The notes below the pieces were generated by a model. It had not been told where the DNA came from, made no database searches, and saw nothing but the letters and a program-made list of their open reading frames with translations. A stretch of DNA of 64,000 nucleotides from Phenylobacterium deserti (GTDB lineage Bacteria; Pseudomonadota; Alphaproteobacteria; Caulobacterales; Caulobacteraceae). The stretch spans positions 1 to 64,000 of the forward strand of contig CALQQB010000010.1 in assembly GCA_943332615.1 (NCBI GenBank), given 5' to 3'. Each line of letters opens with the position of its first letter. The first letter of the stretch is position 1. Below, piece after piece: positions 1-8,544 of this stretch. Position numbers and translations under genes: made by a program.

Positions 1-109
1 CGCAGGCCATCAGCAGGGCGTGCACCTTGGCCGCCGCCGCCAGGTCCATCTGCGCCAACTGGCCCAGCGCCTGCTGTTCGGCTTCGTGGAGATTGTCCGC
101 GTCGATCAT
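1..109 (-). CDS. Hypothetical protein, N-terminal part only (runs off the window)
   Basis: Reading leftwards from an ATG at 109, 36 codons stay open to the window edge. The visible peptide begins MIDADNLHEAEQQALGQLAQ and is alanine-, leucine- and glutamine-rich, with the look of an amphipathic helix and no signal peptide. No function can be named from this fragment. The Shine-Dalgarno is weak. It is divergent from the lectin/RTX gene to its right, with a 320-base gap between them that holds a hairpin element. Confidence 0.5.
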   Translation of the reverse strand, partial: MIDADNLHEAEQQALGQLAQMDLAAAAKVHALLMAC

Positions 110-429
110 TCGAGCAGTGAAACACAGCGCTACGTCAGAATCGGTCGTAGCAGTGGGGTGGGTGGCGGAGATTTCTCTGGTGGGACGAGTCTTGGTTGCG
201 CCATGGGCTGTCGTTGGGTCGGTTCCGGCTTCTCGCCGTTGAAGAATTTCGGTGGCAGTGCATTCGATTGGCCGCTGCGGTCGTCGCCGACCCACGTCAG
301 TCGCCAATTGAATGCACTGCCAGCGAAAAGGCGCCGCGGCTCACTTGCGTCTTCTGGCGCGCATCTGAGCGCTTGCCCCGGGCGATGTGTGGCGATCAAT
401 AAAAGTTACAGTTGAGCCAAGGGGTCCAG
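110..429. other. Divergent intergenic region
   Basis: A 320-base gap between a leftward and a rightward gene. It must hold promoters for both, but no clear -35/-10 pair was recognised. The only notable structure is the hairpin element at 253-322. Short open frames that cross this region on both strands have no ribosome binding sites and run through the hairpin, so they are not called. Confidence 0.6.
253..322. repeat. Interspersed hairpin element, copy 1
   Basis: Two 20-base arms (253-272 and 303-322) are complementary with one mismatch, around a 30-base centre. The inner 56 bases (260-315) match the second copy at 3310-3365 with one difference. The outer seven bases of each arm (TGGCAGT/ACTGCCA) differ from those of copy 2 yet are still complementary to each other. 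The element lies between divergent genes, so it is not simply a terminator. It may be a REP/MITE-like repeat; the family is not recognised. Confidence 0.75.
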
Positions 430-1533
430 ATGACGCGTTTTTTCTTTGAGGGCCATACCTACGAGTTCGTTGCGGCGCCCCGCACTTGGCAGGACGCGTC
501 GACGTATGCTCAGGCCCAGGGCGGCCATCTGGCCGCGATCACGTCGGCCTCGGAAAACAACGCGATCATCCAGGCGGCACTGGCCGACGCCAGCCTGATA
601 TCGTCGGCGCCTACGGCCAATGATGGCGGGGGCGCCAAGTACCTCTGGCTTGGAGCCACTGACGTGGTCGTCGAGGGACGCTTCGCCTGGGTGACCGGAG
701 AGTCGTTCAGCCTCTACAGCGCATGGGCCTCGGGACCGCAGGGGCGGGAACCTGACGATTTCGGAGGCGCGCAAGATGCACTGGCGATGGCCCTCGAAGC
801 CTATCCTCGGCCCTCAGGGGGGATCGGAAGCGCGGGGCTGTGGAACGACGTCAACGAACGCAACTCGCTGTCCTTCGTCATTGAGTATGACGAAATGCGC
901 GGCACGGACGCCAGCGAGACGATCCAGGCCGGCGCGGGCGCCGATACGGTTCGCGGCTTGGCGGGAGACGACACGATTTCCGGCGGTGGCGGCCTCGACT
1001 ACCTGCGCGGCGACGAGGGTAACGACAGCCTTGTCGGTGGCTCAGGTTTCGACGATGCGAACGGCAACATGGGCAACGACACCGTATCGACCGGCGCAGG
1101 CGAGGACTACTGCGTCGGCGGCAAGGACAACGACAGTCTGTCCGGAGGCGCGGACTACGACCTGGTCTACGGCAACCTCGGCGATGACACCTGCAACGGC
1201 GACGACGGGGATGACATCGTGCGCGGCGGCCAGGGCAATGATGTTGTCAACGGCGGGAACGGGAACGACTTCGTTTCGGGTGACAAGGGCGACGACACCA
1301 TGACCGGGGGCGCTGGCGCCGACGTCTTCCACACGTTCGGAGAGGCAGGGATCGACCGGGTAACCGACTTCAACCTGGCGCAGGGCGACCGTGTGCAGCT
1401 CGACCCCGGTACGGTCTTTACCCTCAGCCAAGTTGGAGCAGACACCGTCATCAACATGACAGGTGGCGGACAGATGACCCTGCTCGGTATCCAGTTGAGC
1501 TCGCTGACAGGAAACTGGATCTTCGGGGCCTAG
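430..1533 (+). CDS. C-type lectin domain protein with RTX calcium-binding repeats
   Basis: About 367 residues. Residues 1-155 resemble a C-type lectin-like domain (start FFFEGHTYEFV, core WLGATD, later WNDVNE), a fold that commonly binds sugars or proteins. From about residue 160 to 300 there are some 15 glycine/aspartate nonapeptides (GNDS, GDDT, GNDV and similar), the calcium-binding beta-roll of RTX proteins. The C-terminal 60 residues (FHTFGEAGIDRVTDF onward) look like the cap seen in type I secreted proteins. There is no Sec signal peptide, which fits type I export; no transporter genes are nearby. The ATG at 430 follows AAGGGG with good spacing and is preferred over an upstream TTG at 412. 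Confidence 0.85.
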   Translation: MTRFFFEGHTYEFVAAPRTWQDASTYAQAQGGHLAAITSASENNAIIQAALADASLISSAPTANDGGGAKYLWLGATDVVVEGRFAWVTGESFSLYSAWASGPQGREPDDFGGAQDALAMALEAYPRPSGGIGSAGLWNDVNERNSLSFVIEYDEMRGTDASETIQAGAGADTVRGLAGDDTISGGGGLDYLRGDEGNDSLVGGSGFDDANGNMGNDTVSTGAGEDYCVGGKDNDSLSGGADYDLVYGNLGDDTCNGDDGDDIVRGGQGNDVVNGGNGNDFVSGDKGDDTMTGGAGADVFHTFGEAGIDRVTDFNLAQGDRVQLDPGTVFTLSQVGADTVINMTGGGQMTLLGIQLSSLTGNWIFGA

Positions 1534-1536
1534 GTC

Positions 1537-1587
1537 GGCTCCCCCCCTGAACCGCCATTGGTGGCGTCCGCTTAGGGGGCGAGAGCC
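1537..1587 (+). other. Imperfect hairpin after the lectin/RTX gene
   Basis: Four bases after the stop codon, GGCTCCCCCCCT (from 1537) can pair with AGGGGGC and GAGCC (1574-1587), with a small inner stem CGCCA/TGGCG near 1553-1565. It lacks a T-run. It could act as a transcript end or stabiliser; weakly supported. Confidence 0.35.
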
Positions 1588-1686
1588 TGGCGCCGCCGGC
1601 TTCGGCCTTGCGCGCGCTGCGGTGGTCGCTAGGTTCAACGTCAAGAACAGAGGCGGAGGCATCCGCCGGTCACGCGGGAGAATATC

Positions 1687-3243
1687 TTGACCACAGTTGC
1701 GGCTCCGGCGGGTGCGGCTCCGGCGGGCGAAATCCCGGCCGGCGGGCAGGATTTCGGAACGTCACGCTACCGGCTCTATGTTCTAATCGCTCTGACGATC
1801 GTCTACACACTCAACTTCATCGACAGGAACCTGCTGGGCGTCGTCTCCCAGCCGATCATCGACCAGTTCGGGCTGTCAGACACCCAGTACGGCTTCCTGA
1901 CCGGACCCCCCTTCGCCCTGTTCTATGCCTTCATGGGTGTGCCGATCGCCATGGCGGCGGACCGGTTCAATCGCGTGGCGATTATCTCCATCTGCATTGC
2001 GATCTGGTCGCTGATGACCGCCTTGTGCGGCTTTGCCTCCGGGTTTCTGTTTCTGTTGCTCTGCCGGGTCGGCGTGGCGATCGGCGAGGCGGGCAGCACG
2101 CCCCCGTCGAACTCCCTGATCGGCGACTATTTCAAGCCGCGCAGCCGCGCCGGCGCGCTGGGGGTCTTCGGCATGGGCGTCACCATCGGCGGAGCGTTTG
2201 CCTATGGTTTTGGCGGTCCGATCGGCGGCCTGACGAACGAGTCAGTGCTGGCCATGCTGGCCCCCGTCGGCCTGGATGGCCTGCCTGCCTATATGGGCTG
2301 GACTGGCTCGTTCGGTTGGCGCTTCGCCTTCATCGCGCTGAGCATCCCCGGTCTGCTCATCGCCGCCTTGATGTTCTTCACGGTGAAGGAGCCACCGCGC
2401 GGATACTCCGACCCACCGGGCACTGTGCAGATGGAGAAGGCCAGTATCCTGGATACGCTGCGCCAGCTGGCGGGCAAGCCGACCTTCTGGACTATGGCCA
2501 TGGGGGCATCGCTCGTGGCCTTCGTCGGCTACGGCCTGTTCGGCTTCCAGGCCCCGATGGCCCAGCGGATTGCGGGCATCGGACCTGGCGAATTTGCGCT
2601 CACGTTCGGCGTGCCGCTGGCGCTGATCTCGGCGCTTGGCACGTTCCTGGGCGGCTGGCTGACCGCCAGGCTGTCGGCCCGCTTCAGCACCGCCGTGGCG
2701 GTGATCCCCGGCATTGGCCTACTGCTCGCCATCCCGTTCTACATCACCGCCTTCTACCAGCTGGACCATGCCAGCGTGATCATGACCGCAGATGGCGTGA
2801 AGCACGTTCAGGGCCACTGGCCGACGCTGATCTGCTGGGGCCTGGGGGCCATGTTCCACTACGCCTACATCGGCGCCCAGTACACGATCGGTCAGGGGGT
2901 CGTGTCATCACGCTCGCGCGCCTCTGCCATTGCCATTCTGCTGGTGCTGGTGGCCCTGATCGGCAACGGCGTCGGGCCCCAGGTGGTCGGCATCCTCTCG
3001 GACCTGTTCATGAACCTGCAGTTGCAGGCGCAGGGCGCTGGTGGTGATCTGACCAACGCGATCTGTCGGGCCCGCGACCTGTCGGCCCTGCCAGAGGCCC
3101 AGCAGCAGATCTGCCGCGCCGCCTATGGCGAGGGATTACGGCAGTCGCTGGTGGCGGTCACCCTGGTGTTTATTCCCGCCGCGGCCTTCTACTTCCTGGC
3201 CGCGCGCACCCTGGACAAGGACATGGTCGCCAGCCGGCACTGA
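1687..3243 (+). CDS. MFS transporter (Spinster-like)
   Basis: 518 residues with about twelve hydrophobic segments, the normal size for the major facilitator superfamily. The first segment pair carries LNFIDRNLLGVV, and the first cytoplasmic loop has MAADRFNR, the usual MFS loop 2-3 region. LCRVGVAIGEAGSTPPSNSL is typical of Spinster-like/hexuronate-type carriers in Caulobacterales and sphingomonads. The protein should be an inner-membrane secondary carrier; the substrate cannot be read from sequence. The start is TTG at 1687, with GGGAG a suitable distance upstream. The next gene is phenylalanine hydroxylase, 248 bases on, and the gap holds hairpin copy 2, so a shared operon is doubtful. Confidence 0.85.
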   Translation: MTTVAAPAGAAPAGEIPAGGQDFGTSRYRLYVLIALTIVYTLNFIDRNLLGVVSQPIIDQFGLSDTQYGFLTGPPFALFYAFMGVPIAMAADRFNRVAIISICIAIWSLMTALCGFASGFLFLLLCRVGVAIGEAGSTPPSNSLIGDYFKPRSRAGALGVFGMGVTIGGAFAYGFGGPIGGLTNESVLAMLAPVGLDGLPAYMGWTGSFGWRFAFIALSIPGLLIAALMFFTVKEPPRGYSDPPGTVQMEKASILDTLRQLAGKPTFWTMAMGASLVAFVGYGLFGFQAPMAQRIAGIGPGEFALTFGVPLALISALGTFLGGWLTARLSARFSTAVAVIPGIGLLLAIPFYITAFYQLDHASVIMTADGVKHVQGHWPTLICWGLGAMFHYAYIGAQYTIGQGVVSSRSRASAIAILLVLVALIGNGVGPQVVGILSDLFMNLQLQAQGAGGDLTNAICRARDLSALPEAQQQICRAAYGEGLRQSLVAVTLVFIPAAAFYFLAARTLDKDMVASRH

Positions 3244-3300
3244 GGGTCTGCGGCCGGTTGGGGGGCTTGGCGACTCTTGGCGCGCCAGGTTGGGCATCAC

Positions 3301-3374
3301 GGTGACAGGGCATTCAATTGGCCGCTGCGGTCGTCGCCGACCCACGTCAGTCGCCAATTGAATGCCCTGTCACC
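3301..3374. repeat. Interspersed hairpin element, copy 2
   Basis: Two perfect 22-base complementary arms (3301-3322 and 3353-3374) around a 30-base centre identical to that of copy 1 at 253-322. The outer arm ends are GGTGACAGG/CCTGTCACC, unlike copy 1 but again self-complementary. Lies between the MFS gene and phhA. Confidence 0.8.
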
Positions 3375-3491
3375 ACAATCCCCCGTAATCCCCCACCCTG
3401 GCCCCCAGCCGCGCACGAACGTGCCGCGCCCCTGCCCAAATCCCCTGAACTGCGAACGGAACTTCCGCGCAAACGCCGCCATTGTTGGGGC

Positions 3492-4355
3492 ATGAGCGCC
3501 GACACCCTTCACCCGCCGCCGGGCGCCCGTCCCGACTGGACGATCGATCAGGGCTGGGCGGGCTACACCGCCGCGGAACACCAACTTTGGGTCACGCTGT
3601 ACGAACGCCAGACCGCGCTGTTGCCCGGCCGCGCGTGCGACCCGTTCCTGCGGGGTCTCGACGCGCTGGACCTGCACCGCGCCGGCATCCCCGACTTCGC
3701 CCGCATCAATGAGGAGCTGAGGCGCCTGACCGGTTGGGAAGTCGTGGCGGTACCGGGGCTGGTTCCCGAGACCGCCTTCTTCGAGCATCTGGCCAACCGC
3801 CGCTTCCCCGCCGGCCAGTTCATCCGTCGCCCCGACCAGCTGGACTATCTGGAGGAGCCGGACATTTTCCACGACGTGTTCGGTCACGTACCGATGCTGA
3901 CCGACCCCACCTTTGCCGACTACATGCAGGCCTATGGCGAGGGTGGGCTGCGCGCGCTGGACCTGGGCCAGCTGCACAACCTGGCGCGGCTCTACTGGTA
4001 CACGGTGGAGTTCGGGCTGCTGCAGACCCCGCAGGGCCTGCGGATCTATGGCGCCGGCATCGTCTCCAGCCATGCGGAAACGATCTTCGCGCTCGACGAC
4101 CCCTCCCCCAACCGCCTGGGCTTCGACCTGGCGCGGGTGATGCGCACGCCCTACCGGATCGACGACTTCCAGCAGGTCTATTTCGTGATCCCGTCGTTGC
4201 AGGCGCTGCTGGACGCAACGCTCGCGGACTTCGGCGCGCTCTATGCCCGGCTGGAGGGACAGCGCGACATCCCGATCGAGGCGGTGCTGCCGTCCGATCA
4301 GGTGTTCACGCGGGGCACACAGGCCTACGCCAAGGCTGCCCCGGGCAAGGGCTAG
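3492..4355 (+). CDS. phhA: Phenylalanine 4-monooxygenase
   Basis: 287 residues, the usual size of the bacterial monomeric enzyme that hydroxylates phenylalanine to tyrosine with a tetrahydropterin cofactor and non-haem iron in the cytoplasm. The iron ligands are visible: His127 and His132 in DIFHDVFGHVPML and Glu173 in YWYTVEFGLL. The motif GLRIYGAGIVSSHAE is also characteristic. The ATG at 3492 gives a family-typical N-terminus; the frame is open further upstream but that part crosses the hairpin repeat. No pterin dehydratase gene is adjacent. Its TAG stop overlaps the convergent tamB stop within the same CTAG, so there is no room for a terminator between them. Confidence 0.95.
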   Translation: MSADTLHPPPGARPDWTIDQGWAGYTAAEHQLWVTLYERQTALLPGRACDPFLRGLDALDLHRAGIPDFARINEELRRLTGWEVVAVPGLVPETAFFEHLANRRFPAGQFIRRPDQLDYLEEPDIFHDVFGHVPMLTDPTFADYMQAYGEGGLRALDLGQLHNLARLYWYTVEFGLLQTPQGLRIYGAGIVSSHAETIFALDDPSPNRLGFDLARVMRTPYRIDDFQQVYFVIPSLQALLDATLADFGALYARLEGQRDIPIEAVLPSDQVFTRGTQAYAKAAPGKG

Positions 4356-7300
4356 TAGTCCCTGCGCCAGCGGACCGCGACGCGGTTGCCGGCCTGACCG
4401 GCGATGCGAGACAGGATCGACAGGTTCTTGCGGATGCGCCACTCGACCTGGGCCGAAGGCCCTTCCCGCCCACCACCGGTGAGTTCCAGGTAGAGGTCGT
4501 CGGTCAGGTACTTGCCGCCCGAGACCGTGACCCCGGAAATGTCGGCGCCGCCGAACGCCAGCCGATCGAGGCCCGCGAAACTCTTCAGGTTGCCGATCAC
4601 GTCAAAGCCGCCGCCGCCCGCCATCGATGAGAGCGCCGAGGCCAGCTGGGCGGCTTCCACCGGCGACAACTGCGAGGCGGAGCGTTCGAACAGCACCTTG
4701 GCCAGCACCTCGTCGCTGGGCAGGCTGGGCGAGGAGGAGAGCGTGATTTCCGGCCGCTCGGCCGTGCCACGGATGCGCACGGTCACCGTCAAGGTCGGGT
4801 CCTCGCGCACGGCGTCCAGCTGCAGGCGGATATTCTGCGGCTTGCTGGACAGATAGACGACGCTGCGGTCGTCGAAGATGAACCGTTTGCCGGCGAAATC
4901 GTAGTCGCCCCGCACCACCTTCGCCGTGCCGGTGAGCTGCGAATTGGCGGTCGTTCCACCGACATGCGCATCGAGCGAAAGTTCGACGTCCAGACCTCGG
5001 CCACGCAGGAACACCCGCCGCGGAGCCTTGAGCGTGACATCCAGGGCCCAACCGTCGCCGCGCTTGTCGACCGCGGCGACCGCGACTGGCAGGTCGCCCG
5101 GCCGGTTCACTTCCTTGACGTCCATGGCCACGACGCCGCTGGGGACCAGCGGTTCGGCCGCCACGTCGGCGCGGTCGATGGTCAGCGCGCCGGTCAGCTT
5201 CACCTTGCCGTCGGCGGCGCGGTTGATCGTGGCCTGACCGCTGGCTGTGGCGGTGGCCCGCTCGTTGTCGATCAGGCGGAAGCCCTTGAGATCGAGACGG
5301 AAGCTGGAGAGGCCGTCGCGGGCGAGGCTGATCCGCCCCTGGCCGCTGGCCTGGCCGCCGCGGCCATCGACGCCATGGGCCTCGGTGACGTTGACGCCGT
5401 CCTCGGTGAAAGCCGCCTTCAGTCCCACCTCGCGCAGGGAGAGACCCGAGCCGCCGTCGTCGAATCGGCCCCGTTCTACCGAGATTTGCCCCGTGGCCCT
5501 GGGCTGGGCCAGGTCGCCGCTGATCGTCCCCTCGGTGCGGACAAACCCGGACAGCGCGCGCTCGCCGCCGATGATCAGCTCCCAAAGCGGTCGGACCTCG
5601 CCCTCGGCGAAGAACCGGCCCCGCATCGGCCGCTGGCGCGCCACAGCCACCCGGAACGGCGAGGCCGAGGCTTCCGCGGGCAGGATCAGGTTGGCGTCGG
5701 CGCGCAGGCCCTGGGCGTTGTTGGTGACCAGATCGAGGGTCAGGGTGTCCCGAGCCAGCTTACCGGTGAGCACGCCATCGATCCCCTGGTTTGCGGGCGA
5801 GCCCTTGCCCCGGGCGCTGGTCAGGCGTGCGTCCAGGGTCCCGGAGAGGTCGCCGCCGCGGCCCTGTAACGACAGGGTCCCGTCGATGCGGCCCTCGAAA
5901 TCGGCGTTGAAGAGGTTGAGGCCCATGCCGGCCACCCGGGCCTTCACGTCAGCCGCATCGCCGCGCAGCACGCCGTCCAGGTCGAGCCGGCCGCCGTCGG
6001 AGCCTGCGAGGCGCACGCGCGCGCTGCGGTCCGGCCCGCCGAAGCGGAAGGTGGCGGTCTCGGCCGTGTGCAGGTCGCGCCCGCCCAGCGTGCCCATCCC
6101 GTCGAAGGTCATCAGGTAGCCGGGGTCGGCCTCGTTCAGCACGCCGCGCCCGCTGATCGTCCAGGCGCCCTGCCCTGAGGCGCCCTTCGCCTGGGTGCTG
6201 AACGGCAGGTGCGCCAGCGGACCGTTGGCGCTGAGCCGGGCGGAGCCGATGGTGATGGTCGAGCCGGTAGCGCGTACCTGTTCCCCCTGCAGGTCCAGGG
6301 TTGCGCGCGGGCCGCCGGGGGCGTCAATCACCCGCGCTGCACCAGCGAGATGGCCGGCGTCGAGGAAGGCCCCGCGCGCCACCTCCACCTGCAGGTCCGC
6401 CGCCGAGGGGCTGGCGCGCCGGAGCGAGAGGGAACCCGACGCCTTCACGCCACCGGCGTCCACCGACAGCTCGGTCAGATCGACGCCGCCCTCGGGGAAG
6501 CGAAAGGCCGAGCGGGCCAGGGCGGGGCCATAGGCGCTGGCGGCGGTAAGCGCGATCGTCCCGCTCGCGCCGTCGGCCTGACGCTGGAAGGTCAGCAGCA
6601 GGTGGGCGTCTTTCAGCGGCAGTCGGGGCAGATCGACCTGATCAAGGTCCGCGACAAGGTCGAGGCGTGGGACTGCGAGCGTGCCAGTGATCCCCCCGGT
6701 CCCGCGCGCCTTGCCCGTGACTTCGACCGGCCCGGCGCGGAATGGCCCCTGGGCGCTCCAGTCGGCCTTGAACGCCAGGGTTCCCGACGCCTCCATCACA
6801 CCCGCCGCGCTGGCGGCGAGCGCCGCCCCGTCGAGGGCGGCCTTGGCAACGGCCAGTCGGCCGGCCTGCCAGTTGGCCTGGACCTGCAGGCGCGGCGCGC
6901 CGCCCAGCAGGCGGTCGAGTTCGGCAAGGCCCGTGGCGAAGCGCTCGCCACGGGCGTCGAGGGTGACGCTCCAGGGCGCGGCCGTCTTCGCCTGCGAAGC
7001 CTGCCAGGTCAGGCTGGCCGCCCCCGCCGCACCGGTCCCGGCCGCCGACAGGTTGGAGACGTCGGCGCGTCCCTTGAAATTGACGGCGCCCAGCAGGCCC
7101 CGGCTGCCGCTGGCCTCGACCTTCAGCCCGCCACCGATGACATCCAGCCGACGCAGCAGGAGTTGGCCGCTGGTCAGCCGCTCGGCGTCCAGCGTTGCAG
7201 TGGGCGCGCCGCCCAGCACGGCGGCGGCCAGGCCGGTCCCGCGACCGCCCGCGCCCACGAACTTCGCCTTCAGGGCATAGCCCGCCCCGGTGCGCGCAGC

Positions 7301-8530
7301 TTCGATCGGGCCTGAGACGCGCGCCAGGCCGTAGCCGCCGGCCTCCAGATCCGCGACCGAGCCCGCCCCCGCGAACCGCCAGGCCGCCGAGGTCCCCGTC
7401 AGAGCGCCACTGACGCGCGCAGCCCCCAGCTTGGGCCCGCCGGTGATCCGCGACAGCGACGCGGCCTGGGCGTCGATCCGCACCCCACCCGGGGCCAGCG
7501 CCCGCCTGCCCAGATCGCCGGTCCCAACAGCGTGCAGGCTGAAGGCTTCGGACGAGAGCCGGGCGTCGAGGGCATAGACGCCCGCAGCCTGCTTGCGGCC
7601 GCCGATCGCGAAGCTGACCTCCTTGCCGAACCGGTCCGCGTAGCCCTGGGTCAGCCGCGAGGTGGTGAGCAGCACCCGGCCGCCGGCCTGCCCGCCAGCC
7701 GGGGTCCAGGCGCCTTTGGCCAGCAACGGCGCGACGTCGCCGGAGGTCGCGCTGGCGGTGAACGCACCGTTCGAGGTGGTGCCGCCGGCCTTTATGTCGA
7801 GGCGGAACGGCTGGTCGGGCGCAAGGCCCAGCGCGCCGGCCAGCGCCCCGCCCCGGGCCTCCTCGGCGTCGGCGATCAGGCGCAACGGACCGTTCGTTCC
7901 GGTGACCACATCGAGGGTCAGGTGATCGCCAGGATGCAGGACGCTGGTCGCCGAAAGCTTGCCGCTGCGACCGCCATTGCGCTCCACATCGAGCTGGAAC
8001 GTCAGGTCGTAGACGCCGCGCGTGTAGCTGAACGCCGGCTCAAGCTGCAGGCGCGCGCGCGCCTGGCCGATGTCGAACGAGACGGGCAGACCGCGGGCCT
8101 TGGTCTTGGGCAGCAGGGTCGGGCGTCGAATGACCCGGATCACCTCGGCATCGAGCCGCTGCGCCACGAAACGTCGCCGCAGAAGTTCCGTATAATGCCA
8201 TGACAGATGGACGTTTTTTGCTTCCAGCCAGACGCCTTTCTCGTCGCGAAGGGTCAGGCGGCGGACCTGGAAATTCCGCCAGACATCGCCGCTAAGGCCC
8301 TCGATCTTCAGCCGGCCGAGGCGCCCGATCTTCAGGCCGTCGGTGCGCGCTTCGATCAGCAGCTGCACCTGCGGGATCAGCACCCCGTAGCGGGTGGTGG
8401 CCAGCACCCCCAGCAGCAGCAGCAGGATGCTCACCGCCACCGCGGTGATCGCCCGCGGCAGCGCCGGGCGCTTCAAAGCCTCCGGGATGTGGAGGGCGTC
8501 ATCGGCGGGCCCGGCGCCTTCCGGGGACAT
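4352..8530 (-). CDS. tamB: TamB-like translocation and assembly module protein
   Basis: 1392 residues. An N-terminal membrane anchor at about residues 26-45 is followed by a very long beta-rich region and a C-terminal DUF490/TamB domain (PSLPSDEVLAKVLFERS, then LTDDLYLELTGG, ending in an aromatic-rich strand). TamB spans the periplasm and works with the outer-membrane protein TamA in outer-membrane protein insertion or lipid transport. The ATG at 8530 lies 14 bases after the tamA stop and is preferred; the frame stays open into tamA but that part is out-of-frame tamA sequence. Upstream tamA confirms the pairing. Confidence 0.9.
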   Translation of the reverse strand: MSPEGAGPADDALHIPEALKRPALPRAITAVAVSILLLLLGVLATTRYGVLIPQVQLLIEARTDGLKIGRLGRLKIEGLSGDVWRNFQVRRLTLRDEKGVWLEAKNVHLSWHYTELLRRRFVAQRLDAEVIRVIRRPTLLPKTKARGLPVSFDIGQARARLQLEPAFSYTRGVYDLTFQLDVERNGGRSGKLSATSVLHPGDHLTLDVVTGTNGPLRLIADAEEARGGALAGALGLAPDQPFRLDIKAGGTTSNGAFTASATSGDVAPLLAKGAWTPAGGQAGGRVLLTTSRLTQGYADRFGKEVSFAIGGRKQAAGVYALDARLSSEAFSLHAVGTGDLGRRALAPGGVRIDAQAASLSRITGGPKLGAARVSGALTGTSAAWRFAGAGSVADLEAGGYGLARVSGPIEAARTGAGYALKAKFVGAGGRGTGLAAAVLGGAPTATLDAERLTSGQLLLRRLDVIGGGLKVEASGSRGLLGAVNFKGRADVSNLSAAGTGAAGAASLTWQASQAKTAAPWSVTLDARGERFATGLAELDRLLGGAPRLQVQANWQAGRLAVAKAALDGAALAASAAGVMEASGTLAFKADWSAQGPFRAGPVEVTGKARGTGGITGTLAVPRLDLVADLDQVDLPRLPLKDAHLLLTFQRQADGASGTIALTAASAYGPALARSAFRFPEGGVDLTELSVDAGGVKASGSLSLRRASPSAADLQVEVARGAFLDAGHLAGAARVIDAPGGPRATLDLQGEQVRATGSTITIGSARLSANGPLAHLPFSTQAKGASGQGAWTISGRGVLNEADPGYLMTFDGMGTLGGRDLHTAETATFRFGGPDRSARVRLAGSDGGRLDLDGVLRGDAADVKARVAGMGLNLFNADFEGRIDGTLSLQGRGGDLSGTLDARLTSARGKGSPANQGIDGVLTGKLARDTLTLDLVTNNAQGLRADANLILPAEASASPFRVAVARQRPMRGRFFAEGEVRPLWELIIGGERALSGFVRTEGTISGDLAQPRATGQISVERGRFDDGGSGLSLREVGLKAAFTEDGVNVTEAHGVDGRGGQASGQGRISLARDGLSSFRLDLKGFRLIDNERATATASGQATINRAADGKVKLTGALTIDRADVAAEPLVPSGVVAMDVKEVNRPGDLPVAVAAVDKRGDGWALDVTLKAPRRVFLRGRGLDVELSLDAHVGGTTANSQLTGTAKVVRGDYDFAGKRFIFDDRSVVYLSSKPQNIRLQLDAVREDPTLTVTVRIRGTAERPEITLSSSPSLPSDEVLAKVLFERSASQLSPVEAAQLASALSSMAGGGGFDVIGNLKSFAGLDRLAFGGADISGVTVSGGKYLTDDLYLELTGGGREGPSAQVEWRIRKNLSILSRIAGQAGNRVAVRWRRDY

Positions 8531-8544
8531 ATCCTCAGGCCCGC

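Noticed and set aside
130-399. 89-codon minus-strand frame in the first intergenic region
   Set aside because: It runs through the hairpin repeat, has no Shine-Dalgarno and shows no family features.
1608-3047. 479-codon open frame overlapping the MFS gene on the same strand
   Set aside because: Arg/Pro/Gly-rich out-of-frame shadow; the MFS frame has membrane segments and motifs.
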